From Chrysomallon squamiferum (taxonomy: Eukaryota > Mollusca > Gastropoda > Neomphalida > Peltospiridae): a stretch of 20,000 nt of DNA. The stretch covers positions 20,751,541 through 20,771,540 of the forward strand of contig CM022677.1 of the NCBI GenBank assembly GCA_012295275.1, given 5' to 3'. Of this stretch, positions 12,518-20,000 are shown piece after piece. The notes below the pieces were generated by a model, which saw only the letters and a list, made by a program, of their open reading frames with translations, was not told where the DNA came from and searched no databases. Made by a program: the position numbers and the translations under genes. How positions within the stretch are numbered: position 1 is the stretch's first letter; each line of letters begins with the position of its first letter.

Positions 12518-12522
12518 CGCGT
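12468..12522. repeat. (GT)n-(GC)n microsatellite in intron 1
   Basis: Alternating purine-pyrimidine GT then GC repeats, 60 bp upstream of TSP1 exon 1. Such tracts can adopt Z-DNA. Confidence 0.95.
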
Positions 12523-12581
12523 CTATTTATTGTCTTTGATCTATACTGACTAATACAAAATTGTTTGTTTCTATGTTTCAG

Positions 12582-12740
12582 TGTCGGGGACGTGGTCACT
12601 GTGGACGAGACAACGCGGTGAATTGTGTGATGCTGACTGTTTTCAATATGTAAACTTTTCACGTGTGTGTTTAAAACGAAGTTCTTGTACAGGAGAAACT
12701 ATACTAACCAGAAAAGTGAAATGTTTAAACTGTGAAAGAA
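12582..12740 (+). CDS. TSP1 module 1 exon
   Basis: The acceptor is ttctatgtttcag and the donor A|gtaagt, phase 1 at both ends. It reads GTWSLWTRQRGELCDADC, then six cysteines in TSP1 order (ELC, ADC, RVC, SSC, VKC, LNC). The WxxW C-mannosylation site is present, but the usual CSVTCG is replaced by CDADCF, so the O-fucose consensus (CxxS/TCG) is missing. The preceding intron is 253 bp and contains a (GT)n repeat. Confidence 0.85.
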
Positions 12741-13126
12741 GTAAGTAAAACTCGAGATGAAATAGACTCATTACTAAAATGTAAAAGAAAATAGTCATAC
12801 CAGTTTAAGAATAATGAAGTATACTAAGGTGAGAAGACTTTAAAAAATTATCTGCCGACAGATATATTTATATAGTCCTGTCAGTACAGCGCAAATCAGT
12901 TTGATCTTTAAAATGAAAGCTAGTAATCATCTCTGTATGCAGTGAGTTGTGTATCAATAGTATTGATGCACATCTAGAAAGAAAAAAAAAACCTCCCCAC
13001 CAAAAAAACATAAACAGCAACAAGAAGTAGAAACCAATGTCAAACAGACACAGTAATAATTAAAACACTTGCAGACGAAACGTGATTAACTTGTTATAAC
13101 GAACCTCAAAATATTTGCAATTTCAG
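12741..13126 (+). other. Intron, nothing further seen
   Basis: This is an AT-rich intron between TSP1 exons 1 and 2. A 9 nt stretch bracketed by splice-like sites near 12818 contains an in-phase stop and is not an exon. Confidence 0.75.
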
Positions 13127-13393
13127 CAACAGGACTGTGGAGTACGTGGTTAAGAGTTAGTTCTACTCAGTGTGATGTCAGCTGTAAACAAAGAGTGACC
13201 TTTCTTCGACAGTGTAAACCAGCAGACAGCAGTGACACGCCATCTGTCAGGTGTAAGGGAGATAACAGAATTCGCACGACATTACAGAACTGTACAGGTG
13301 ATCGATGCGTCACTCACGAAGGCCGCTTAAGTCCTGACCGTAATAACAGTACTCACCTTTACGAAAGAATTGCACTTGTTGCTGCTATGAAAG
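13127..13393 (+). CDS. TSP1 module 2 exon with a long C-terminal linker
   Basis: The acceptor is gcaatttcag and the donor ATGAAAG|gtaaac, phase 1 both ends. It reads TTGLWSTWLRVSSTQCDVSC and has six cysteines (TQC, VSC, RQC, VRC, QNC, DRC). WxxW is present; CDVSCK lacks the Gly of the fucosylation motif. After the last Cys the exon encodes about 28 extra residues (VTHEGRLSPDRNNSTHLYE...) with an NNS and an NST sequon. Other modules get such spacing from separate micro-exons. An earlier phase-1 donor (CC|gtaata) is possible but weaker. Confidence 0.82.
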
Positions 13394-13829
13394 GTAAACT
13401 AAAATACAATAAAGATAACTCAGGATAAGATAAGATAAGATATTAGAATAGAACAGAATAGAATAGAATAGAATATAATAAAATATGATAAAATAAATGA
13501 ATGAAAAAAATACGATTAGGCTAAATTATGTAAAATGGTACATAGGTTTTTGTACATTGTATTGACAATGATGATGATCATGATGACAGTAACAGAAACA
13601 AGAATAATACAACAAAGAATAAAAACAACAAATATAAAAGAGTATATTTAAAAAATTAACAAATAAATGACAATTTGAAAGATAGTACGGAAAATAATAA
13701 AAAAAGGAACAACAAAGAAACATACATACATATATATATATATGTGCATTTTCTGTTGTTTTATTGATGATTTATAATTTATTTCCTTCTTTTAATGTTC
13801 TACATTTAATTTTTATTGTTTTTTCTTAG
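13394..13829 (+). other. Intron with AGAAT-type and TA repeats
   Basis: Runs of GATAA and GAATA lie at 13425-13495 and a short TA tract near 13728-13742. No exon is seen. Confidence 0.75.
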
Positions 13830-14006
13830 CTATTGGAGGATGGACGCATTGGATTCGTATAGACGACATATCATGCAGCGTCACTTGCGGTTATGGTGTG
13901 TTAGAAATAGACGAAATTCGATACTGTGTAACCAATGTTCCTGGAAATTGTATTGGAATAGCGAAGAGACACCGCGTGTGGTCATGTACTAATGCTGTGT
14001 GTGAGG
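13830..14006 (+). CDS. TSP1 module 3 exon
   Basis: The acceptor is tgttttttcttag and the donor GAGG|gtaaga, phase 1 both ends. It reads AIGGWTHWIRIDDISCSVTC and GYGVLEIDEIRYC, with six cysteines. It carries WxxW (WTHW) and CSVTCG, so both the C-mannose and O-fucose consensus sites of canonical TSP1 modules are present. Confidence 0.9.
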
Positions 14007-14504
14007 GTAAGATGTCTTGGTTTTAAGGAATAAAACTGGTTTTGTAGCAGCAATAAAACGCTTTTTGTTGAAATTCTCTTTGGTTATGTTATATCAAGTT
14101 CGTAAGTTTATAAATAAATAAACAAAGAAACAAATAAATAAATAAATTAATTAATTAATTAACGAGATGTGATCGTTATAACTAAATATATAAATTAACT
14201 ATTTAAAAATGTATTTCAAACATAAATAAACAAATACATCAAATATATATGCCCATCTTTATATATGTATAAAAACTTTATAAATTAAAAAATAATTAAA
14301 AATATCTTTGTATTCAAGCGTGTGTGTATATCTATATTTACATATACATATATCTATATTTACACATACATATATCTATATTTACACATACATATATATA
14401 TATATATAAAATCACTCTATATATGTTCACACTCACAGACATACACACACATATATATATCCGTGGTATATATATATATATATGAAATCACTCTTATCTT
14501 GTAG
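14007..14504 (+). other. Intron with TA, CA and AAAT repeats
   Basis: A repeated motif (acatatatctatatttac) occurs three times at 14329-14398, followed by TA runs. No exon is seen. Confidence 0.75.
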
Positions 14505-14684
14505 ACGATTCTGGATGGGGTGAATGGCGTACAGTGCGAGTATCAGCGTGTAGTGTTTCGTGTGGTGTTGGTGTTGAAATTCACGACAAAGTTCGAGACT
14601 GTGTTAAGAAGCGCATAAAGAAATGCGATGGTTCTGGTTCTAGAAGTGAAGCTAAAGAGTGCAGAACAGGCATTACCTGTCCCA
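14505..14684 (+). CDS. TSP1 module 4 exon
   Basis: The acceptor is ctcttatcttgtag and the donor CCCA|gtaaga, phase 1 both ends. It reads DDSGWGEWRTVRVSACSVSC and GVGVEIHDKVRDC, with six cysteines ending ITCP. WxxW and CSVSCG are present. The loop KKRIKKCDGSGSRS is basic. Confidence 0.9.
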
Positions 14685-14737
14685 GTAAGATATATATCTA
14701 AATCTGTATCTATATCTATATCTATATATTATTTACA

Positions 14738-14739
<2 letters not shown>

Positions 14740-14801
<62 letters not shown>

Positions 14802-15060
14802 CATTACTGTTGTTATTGTTTTAGTTGTTATCATTTTTCGTATTTTTGTATATATATATATATATACATTTTGATTTTATCATTATTTTTCTTAATTGTT
14901 TATTAAGTTATTTATATTTAATAATTGTATTATTATTATTATTATTAATATGATTATTATTATTATTATTATTTAGATTTTTATTATTATTATTATCGTC
15001 ATTAGATATTTATTATTTTTATTATTATTATTTTTATTATTATTGTTGTTGTTGTTTTTG
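14740..15060. repeat. (TTA)n-rich intronic repeat
   Basis: TTA triplets run almost unbroken from 14740 to 14800 and again, interrupted, from 14926 to 15050. A duplicated ttgttat...gttatcatttttcgtattttt segment occurs at about 14815-14850 and 15060-15100. The rest of the intron (15186-15962) holds AAT/AAG triplets (15706-15826) and no gene. Confidence 0.85.
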
Positions 15061-15170
15061 TTGTTATTGTTTTCGCTGTTATCATTTTTCGTATTTTTGT
15101 ATTTTGTGTTTCATGTTGCTAATTACTTTTTACTCTTTTTTTTCTAAAACATTATCAAACATAAATGAAG

Positions 15171-15185
15171 ATGAGGGACAACTGG
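15171..15185 (+). CDS. Candidate 15 nt linker micro-exon
   Basis: The candidate lies between aaatgaag and gtaggt. Its length of 15 nt and phase 1 reading join TSP1-4 (CP, A|AT = Asn) to EGQL and then to VNGGW of TSP1-5. The acceptor lacks a long pyrimidine tract but resembles that of micro-exon 17507 (aaatgaag). It may be alternative or spurious. Confidence 0.4.
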
Positions 15186-15705
15186 GTAGGTATCATTACT
15201 TTTTTTTTACGTAAATGTATTCTCATAGATGCACGGCATTACACACACACAGACAGAGATACAAATTAAGTTGATTTTTTAAAATAATATTTATTATTAG
15301 CAGTTCAGCAAATCCTCTATTTTATGTAAATTATTCATGAAATTTTAATTTTAACTAGTTTTGCTTTTGCTGTCATACTGATAGATTCTATATAGTTCTA
15401 TTGTTATGTACGATACTGTAAATGCACCAGCTTGTTATAATTAGGTTAAATTTGGTGTGAAAAGGTCGACATGCGCTATAGACAATGGCCCGGTTATAAA
15501 TACAATTCTGTACTTCATTAGTTTGCATTTTAGTTACAAAGCAATCAAAATTGAAGTAATAAAATCACCATCTGAGTGAGTTACGTGGACATGATAGGCA
15601 AGGATACATTTTATATTATGAATACATAATAAACAGACAGATAGACACAAATCACAAACGTTGTTCGTAAGTGTATCATCTGGTCTGTATACATGTAATA
15701 ATAAG

Positions 15706-15721
15706 AATAATAATGATGATG

Positions 15722-15780
<59 letters not shown>

Positions 15781-15826
15781 AAGAAGAAGAAGAAGAAGAA
15801 GAAAAAAGAAAAAGAAGAAGAAGAAA
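15706..15826. repeat. (AAT)n-(AAG)n triplet repeat
   Basis: AATAAT grading into AAGAAG over about 120 bp. The Ser- and Tyr-rich open frame on the minus strand is an artefact of it. Confidence 0.9.
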
Positions 15827-15962
15827 ATATATGTATATAAATAAATAAATAACAGAGACTAAGTCAGTCAAAGATTATGTGTAGCACATATTTCGTCTCT
15901 CTGGGTTTCCTTCTTTCCAGAACATATATAGATATGTATACACATAAATTATAATTCATTAG

Positions 15963-16154
15963 TGAATGGTGGATGGACGTCTTGGTACAGCGTACTTCAT
16001 ACTGAATGTACTGCGACCTGCGATTCTGGTTTTGAAATTTCCTTCCTTCAAAGAGCATGTGCGCAGCCGAGTGCACAGAATGGCGGAAAATCTTGCCAAG
16101 GTTCCAACATCAAAATGATTTACGACAGATGTTTTACTGTGCTTTCTTGTCGCT
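15963..16154 (+). CDS. TSP1 module 5 exon
   Basis: The acceptor is ataattcattag and the donor GCT|gtaagt, phase 1 both ends. It reads VNGGWTSWYSVLHTECTATC and DSGFEISFLQRAC, then QNGGKSC, ending LSCR. WxxW is present; CTATCD lacks the Gly that completes the O-fucose site. QNGG(K/Q)SC recurs in module 7, so modules 5 and 7 look more closely related to each other than to modules 3, 4 and 6. Confidence 0.88.
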
Positions 16155-16680
16155 GTAAGTTTCTTTCGATTTTATTATCTGCATTACTGAAGTAAAAAAG
16201 AAAATAATAAAATTAAAAAAGAATGCTACCAGAACAATTTATATCTAGTAGAAGTAACATTTTATAGTAATTTCTGACCATCATTGAATAAACTGGTCAT
16301 TCTGCTTCAATTGTTATTATTTCTATCATCATTATCATCATTGTTTCATCTATTCATTTATCAATTAATTACACAGTATTGCGTTCATCTTCTCATTATC
16401 AATAAATAAAAAAGAAAACCAACGAAACATTGAATGCAGTTCAAAAGTAGCTGGCATAGCGAACTGAGATTATCATAACTTTTTTTCACAAATAGAAAGA
16501 GCAATACGTTTATACAAATAAAGGTATTGACAGACAGGTATACAGAGAGATAGACAGATATACAGAGACACAGACAAATATAGAGAGACAAAGACGGATT
16601 ATACAGAAAGATAGACGGACAGTGATGGACATATATCTAGAAAGATAGAAAGATAGCAAGAATCAATGTACAATCTGCTT

Positions 16681-16745
<65 letters not shown>

Positions 16746-16819
16746 CAATGTAATCAAATTAAGACTAAGAAGGCTGAAAGCTGCATAGCCTATACATTAC
16801 AATCGGCATTTCAATTCAG
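16155..16819 (+). other. Intron with a (TG)n repeat at 16687-16744
   Basis: It is AT-rich, with GATA/GACA-type runs at 16530-16660 and a 58 bp TG array. No exon is seen. Confidence 0.75.
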
Positions 16820-16996
16820 ATATATCACGCTGGACTCAGTGGGAATATGTATCACGAACTCCATGCTCTGTGACTTGTGGAATTGGTATAAGCATAGCTA
16901 AGAGTGTACGAAGATGTATAGATGCTGACAAAGCCCCGTGTGCCGGTGAGAGTATCAGAAATGATTACTCTCCGTGTAACATTTTTGGTTGTCCTG
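16820..16996 (+). CDS. TSP1 module 6 exon
   Basis: The acceptor is ggcatttcaattcag and the donor CCTG|gtaatt, phase 1 both ends. It reads YISRWTQWEYVSRTPCSVTC and GIGISIAKSVRRC, with six cysteines ending FGCP. WxxW and CSVTCG are present. The next module is 2.2 kb away, and three 30 nt micro-exons lie in between. Confidence 0.9.
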
Positions 16997-17506
16997 GTAA
17001 TTTTTAGACATTTTCTCTTGCATTTTTGTTTCTACTGTTTCTTTCTTTTAGTATATGTGTGTGTGTGTGTGTGTTTTTTTTTTTTGTGTAGACACGCATA
17101 CATACATACATAAATAGATATATAAATTGTTTCGTGTTTGTATTGTTTCATTATGATTCGGATTCTGATTATTGATTTTGTTTTGGTGCTTATTATATAT
17201 ATATGTATATGAATGTATGTATATGTGTATGTATGCATGTATGTATGTATGTGTGTGTGTTTGTGAGACTGAAAGCAGAGACGAATACTTATGCATAATA
17301 TTGTTTCTTAATTAAATTATTAGTATAATTGTTACTATGTTTATTAATACTACTTCTACTACTATGCTAATTCTGACACTACACTACTGTCACTACTTAT
17401 ATAACAATTACTATAAATAACTTTTCACATATATGACCTTTAAACTTTTTTATTATTATTTTTTCCTGCTCATTTGAAAATGTTTACAACAACTAAACAA
17501 ATGAAG
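16997..17506 (+). other. Intron with GT, TATG and TTA repeats
   Basis: A GT run lies at 17056-17074 and TATG/TGTA repeats at 17195-17260. No coding signal is seen. Confidence 0.75.
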
Positions 17507-17536
17507 GAGACCTTAATTTCCCTTCTACCCAACCTG
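17507..17536 (+). CDS. Linker micro-exon 1, 30 nt, phase 1-1
   Basis: The acceptor is aaacaaatgaag and the donor CCTG|gtacgt. Spliced after module 6 (G|GA = Gly) it reads GDLNFPSTQP. It is Ser/Thr/Pro-bearing and has no Cys, typical of a flexible linker. Confidence 0.55.
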
Positions 17537-17880
17537 GTACGTATGACATTAAATAATGTCGTTGGTGTGTGTGTGTGTGTGTATTTATATCTACGTGCTG
17601 TAGGAAAATATGAGATGTAAAATAGTGTGGAAATAAGACGAGGTTAACGAAGTCACATGGGAAGTAACTCTAACATATTTTGTATTTCTAAATTTATAGC
17701 AAAAGAGAATCATCTAGAAACCTAATCTCGTTCAAACCGGACATTTTTTAAGGTGTTTACTGTGTGTGTGTGTGTGTGCGTCTGCACTCATATTGATATT
17801 ATTACTACTATTATTATTATAAGTTAATATTCTTTTCTATTTCATCGACTAACTGAACAAAAATAACTGAACAAATCCAG

Positions 17881-17910
17881 CTGAGATAACTAGATTTCGT
17901 ACCATAGCCA
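17881..17910 (+). CDS. Linker micro-exon 2, 30 nt, phase 1-1
   Basis: The acceptor is aactgaacaaatccag and the donor GCCA|gtaagt, a perfect consensus. It reads (A)EITRFRTIA in phase 1. The preceding aactgaacaaat resembles aactaaacaaat before micro-exon 1, suggesting duplication of one ancestor. Between the two lies only intron, with a GT run near 17761-17779. Confidence 0.6.
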
Positions 17911-18414
17911 GTAAGTACAACTTACATTTGCAGAAATATTGACTTTAAATGCACAAAACTTCGAAAATGCTTTCCAAAGAACGCTAGTCTTTTTTTTTTT
18001 TTTTTTTTTTACATTTTATTATTTTAATCATTGATATTTTTTATCGTAAACTGAAAATTTAAAATATACCATAAAAAGAGATACTTTTAAAAGTATTCTT
18101 TTATTTATGCATCTAATTTTTTTTTTTTTTAATTTCCATATAAATTTATTTACATGCATAATTGGTTTTTCTTTTTTTTTTTTTTTTTTGTTTTCTCATA
18201 AAGTTGATATGCAGACTTGAAGAGACAGATATTTTTAAATAAATAATTTATTTATTTATTTGCAAGGATGATCTTGTACTAACATGAATGCATTAAAAAA
18301 TGCACAGTTTAGTTAATTAGTTTATTGCTTTAATGGCTTTATTTTATAAATCGATAAATACTTTCTTGCACACATACATAATTTATTTATTTATTTATTT
18401 ATTTATTTATTCAG
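17911..18414 (+). other. Intron with T runs and (TTTA)n
   Basis: Long T runs lie at 17991-18010, 18118-18130 and 18171-18189, and TTTA repeats at 18240-18262 and 18381-18411. No coding signal is seen. Confidence 0.75.
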
Positions 18415-18444
18415 CCACTCAGAGACCGCGTACAAATGAAACAG
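18415..18444 (+). CDS. Linker micro-exon 3, 30 nt, phase 1-1
   Basis: The acceptor is tttatttattcag and the donor ACAG|gtaaaa. After micro-exon 2 it reads (T)TQRPRTNET, and it joins VDVGW of TSP1-7. Together the three micro-exons make a 30-residue Thr/Pro-containing linker between modules 6 and 7, plausibly O-glycosylated (inference). Confidence 0.58.
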
Positions 18445-18646
18445 GTAAAATAAAATAAAAATAAAAATAAGTTTACTGATTATTTTTTGGCATGTCAACA
18501 CAGCATTACATACAAATTTCCGAAGGTAAACTCAAATTTTTGAAAAAAAAAAACAATCGAAAAGACAAACATTCTTATTCACTTTTCTACTCTTTCGTCC
18601 GTTTGTTCATCACTCACTCACTCATTCTTTTCAATAATACATTTAG

Positions 18647-18676
18647 CCGAATCTCGTTTACCCTCTAACACCAATG
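18647..18676 (+). pseudogene. Possible decayed fourth 30 nt micro-exon
   Basis: After an acceptor-like acatttag, 30 nt read in phase 1 as (A)ESRLPSNTN, similar in character to the three linker micro-exons. No GT follows at the expected place (ATG|tctcac). A GT one base earlier would break the phase. It may be a dead copy or coincidence. Confidence 0.25.
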
Positions 18677-18791
18677 TCTCACTCTTTCCTTCACACTATA
18701 AAGAAAGGTGGAAATACATATTTTTATGCAGGTTTAGTATTCTGAAATCTGGAAAAAAGAATAAAACTTAAATAATATATATATATATAGG

Positions 18792-19013
18792 GGGTGTCCC
18801 AGAAGTCACGCACCATGAAGATTTTTATTTAGATACATATGAATAAAAAATTTATTAATAATAATCATAACAAATGCTCAAATTGCTTGCCCTCTGCATT
18901 GATACATACTTCAATTCTCTTTATAAAACTGTTTTTTACTCTGTTGAGGGTTTCGCTACTAATTTATGTGTATCTAAATAAAAATCTTCATGGTGCGTGA
19001 CTTCTGGGACACC

Positions 19014-19014
<1 letters not shown>
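18792..19014 (-). mobile_element. Internally deleted mariner/Tc1-type element
   Basis: Perfect 46 bp terminal inverted repeats, 18792-18837 and 18969-19014, begin GGGTGTCCCAGAAGTCAC. The element sits in TA repeat DNA, consistent with TA target duplication. The interior encodes on the minus strand, from about 18963 to a TGA at 18865-18867, SSETLNRVKNSF, KRIEVCINAEGKQFEHLL and stop. This matches the C-terminal end typical of mariner transposases (R..CI...G..FEHLL). The catalytic D,D,D core is absent, so the copy is non-autonomous. It lies in the intron before TSP1-7. Confidence 0.88.

Positions 19015-19015
<1 letters not shown>

Positions 19016-19105
<90 letters not shown>
19016..19105. repeat. 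(TA)n microsatellite beside the mariner element
   Basis: About 90 bp of pure TA starts immediately at the right inverted repeat; a short TA run also abuts the left one. The element probably inserted into, or seeded, the TA tract. Confidence 0.95.
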
Positions 19106-19109
<4 letters not shown>

Positions 19110-19189
19110 ATTATTATTTTTTTTAATTTCCAGATTTCAGAATATATGCATATAATGTATTATTTTATGTTATTTATTTATTTCTGAAG

Positions 19190-19378
19190 TGGATGTTGGT
19201 TGGTCTACATGGCATATTGGACTTAGTACAGACTGTACAGTCACATGTGGTTTTGGTCATACGGAAGACTACTTCTATCGAAAATGTGACAACCCACCAC
19301 CACAAAACGGAGGACAGAGTTGCTATGGACCTTTAATAAAACACAGGGTACTATCGTGTGTGGAGCGAGAATGTCCTA
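19190..19378 (+). CDS. TSP1 module 7 exon
   Basis: The acceptor is atttctgaag (weak pyrimidine tract) and the donor CCTA|gtacgg, phase 1 both ends. It reads VDVGWSTWHIGLSTDCTVTC, GFGHTEDYFYRKC and QNGGQSC, ending ERECP. WxxW and CTVTCG are present. If the donor is not used, the frame runs 6 residues further to TAA at 19396-19398, which would give a shorter secreted form. Confidence 0.87.
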
Positions 19379-19424
19379 GTACGGTTCATCAACTTTAATC
19401 TTATAAAACATTTTTTTTTTTCAG

Positions 19425-19436
19425 AGGTCAAAAACA
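19425..19436 (+). CDS. Candidate 12 nt linker micro-exon
   Basis: The candidate lies between a strong acceptor (T run then tcag) and a strong donor (ACA|gtatgt). Twelve nt in phase 1 read (K)VKN and join ECP of module 7 to NDPGW of module 8. The preceding intron would be only 46 nt, short for this kind of genome, which is the main reason for doubt. Confidence 0.35.
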
Positions 19437-19927
19437 GTATGTATGGTCATTCATCCAAATGAACTAACGATGATGGCAATATCTTATTGTTTCGTTCAGA
19501 TATTCTTTGTATGTAGTCCGAAGTAAAACCTTCTTATTTGTTTATATATATATATATATATATATTGCAGTCAATGTAACCATCTGAGATAAGAAAAATA
19601 ATAAAAGAAAAACAAATATGACTAAAATAATGAAAGACCTAGAGTAATGCATTCTTATCCGCCTAAATATATATTTATATATGAGCGTAAATGTAGCTGC
19701 ATATCTACGTACACACGCAAACATAGATAACAGTAAATAAATAGATATGCAGATAAAGATATTTAGATTGATATTTATATATATAAATTCATAAATCGAT
19801 AGGTTGGTAAGTAGAAATAGAAATAGACAGAGATAGTCATGTAATTGTGTAGACATGTAAATAGATAGACGCATCAATCGACAAAGAAATGTAACTAATG
19901 GAAGTAAAAATGATAATAATTTTCTAG
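19437..19927 (+). other. Intron with TA and GATA-type repeats
   Basis: A short TA array lies at 19543-19565 and GATA/AGACA-like runs at 19725-19880. No exon is seen. Confidence 0.75.
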
Positions 19928-20000
19928 ATGATCCTGGGTGGACCACGTGGAAGCAGAGAAGGGCGTCGTTGTGCAGTGTGACGTGTGGAGTTGGTGTGAG
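19928..20000 (+). CDS. TSP1 module 8 exon, cut by the window end
   Basis: The acceptor is ataattttctag. It reads NDPGWTTWKQRRASLCSVTC and GVGV to the edge, in phase 1. WxxW and CSVTCG are present. At least one more exon must follow to close the gene. Confidence 0.85.

Larger units (their letters stand above)
10870..20000 (+). other. Gene model: secreted or membrane LRR plus multi-TSP1 protein, 5' part
   Basis: Core exons are 10870-12328, 12582-12740, 13127-13393, 13830-14006, 14505-14684, 15963-16154, 16820-16996, 19190-19378 and 19928 to the edge. Linker micro-exons are 15171-15185, 17507-17536, 17881-17910, 18415-18444 and possibly 19425-19436. All junctions are phase 1, so any internal exon can be skipped without breaking the frame. 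The product so far is a signal peptide, LRR domain with both caps, then eight TSP1 modules. The 3' end is outside; by analogy with the upstream gene it may end in a stalk, membrane span and short tail (inference). I know no characterised family with exactly this order, so no symbol is given. A role in cell-surface recognition or matrix binding is plausible from the domains only. Confidence 0.78.

Noticed and set aside
12810-12830. 9 nt exon candidate with AG and GTGAGA flanks
   Set aside because: Phase 1 reading contains TAA.
14628-14906. Tyr-rich open frame
   Set aside because: Out of frame with TSP1 module 4 and made of (TTA)n repeats.
17611-17760. Two further exon candidates after CTGTAG (17609) and TTATAG (17699)
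   Set aside because: Both have in-phase stops before a usable donor.
18647-18731. Longer exon from the 18647 acceptor
   Set aside because: 61 and 85 nt versions break the phase 1 rule of the gene.

Overview
ORGANISM. The window is AT-rich animal DNA: split genes with GT-AG introns, in-phase exons and very dense simple-sequence repeats ((AG)n, (TA)n, (CA)n, (TTA)n, (TATC)n, long A and T runs). The repeat style and the lophotrochozoan-like LRR/TSP1 exons suggest a mollusc, most likely a cephalopod such as an octopus. That is inference; no taxon-diagnostic gene is present. LAYOUT. (1) 1-6.3 kb, plus strand: the 3' end of a gene whose 5' part lies before the window. Four very short exons (24, 33, 24 and 30 nt), all phase 1, lie in tandem cassettes within a ~2.3 kb duplicated block. 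A transmembrane exon (3990-4062) and a last exon for a short basic cytoplasmic tail ending at TAG (5998-6121) follow. (2) 6.3-10.8 kb: 3' UTR, simple repeats, and at 8145-8474 on the minus strand a broken paralogue of the LRR exon below (signal peptide, LRR N-cap, nothing more). (3) 10.8-20 kb, plus strand: a second gene running off the right edge. One large exon encodes a signal peptide, LRR N-cap, about a dozen leucine-rich repeats and an LRR C-cap. Eight exons follow, each encoding one thrombospondin type 1 (TSP1) module; the last is cut by the window end. Every junction is phase 1. Micro-exons of 15, 30, 30, 30 and possibly 12 nt sit between some TSP1 exons and encode short linkers. A small internally deleted mariner element (18792-19014) lies in the intron before the seventh TSP1 exon. 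HOW THE PARTS FIT. The second gene supplies an extracellular LRR plus multi-TSP1 ectodomain. The first supplies a charged stalk built from phase-1 micro-exons, a membrane span and a tail. Together with the antisense LRR fragment, they suggest a local cluster of paralogous type I membrane proteins (LRR, TSP1 repeats, micro-exon stalk, TM, short tail). That the two genes belong to one family is inference, since neither is complete here. The strongest candidate novelty is the micro-exon system. Equivalent micro-exons in the two duplicated blocks differ at 6 of 24 bases, while 224 bases of flanking intron differ at only 9, and 5 of the 6 changes alter the amino acid. All exon boundaries were read by eye from splice consensus and reading phase; no transcript or homology search was available.
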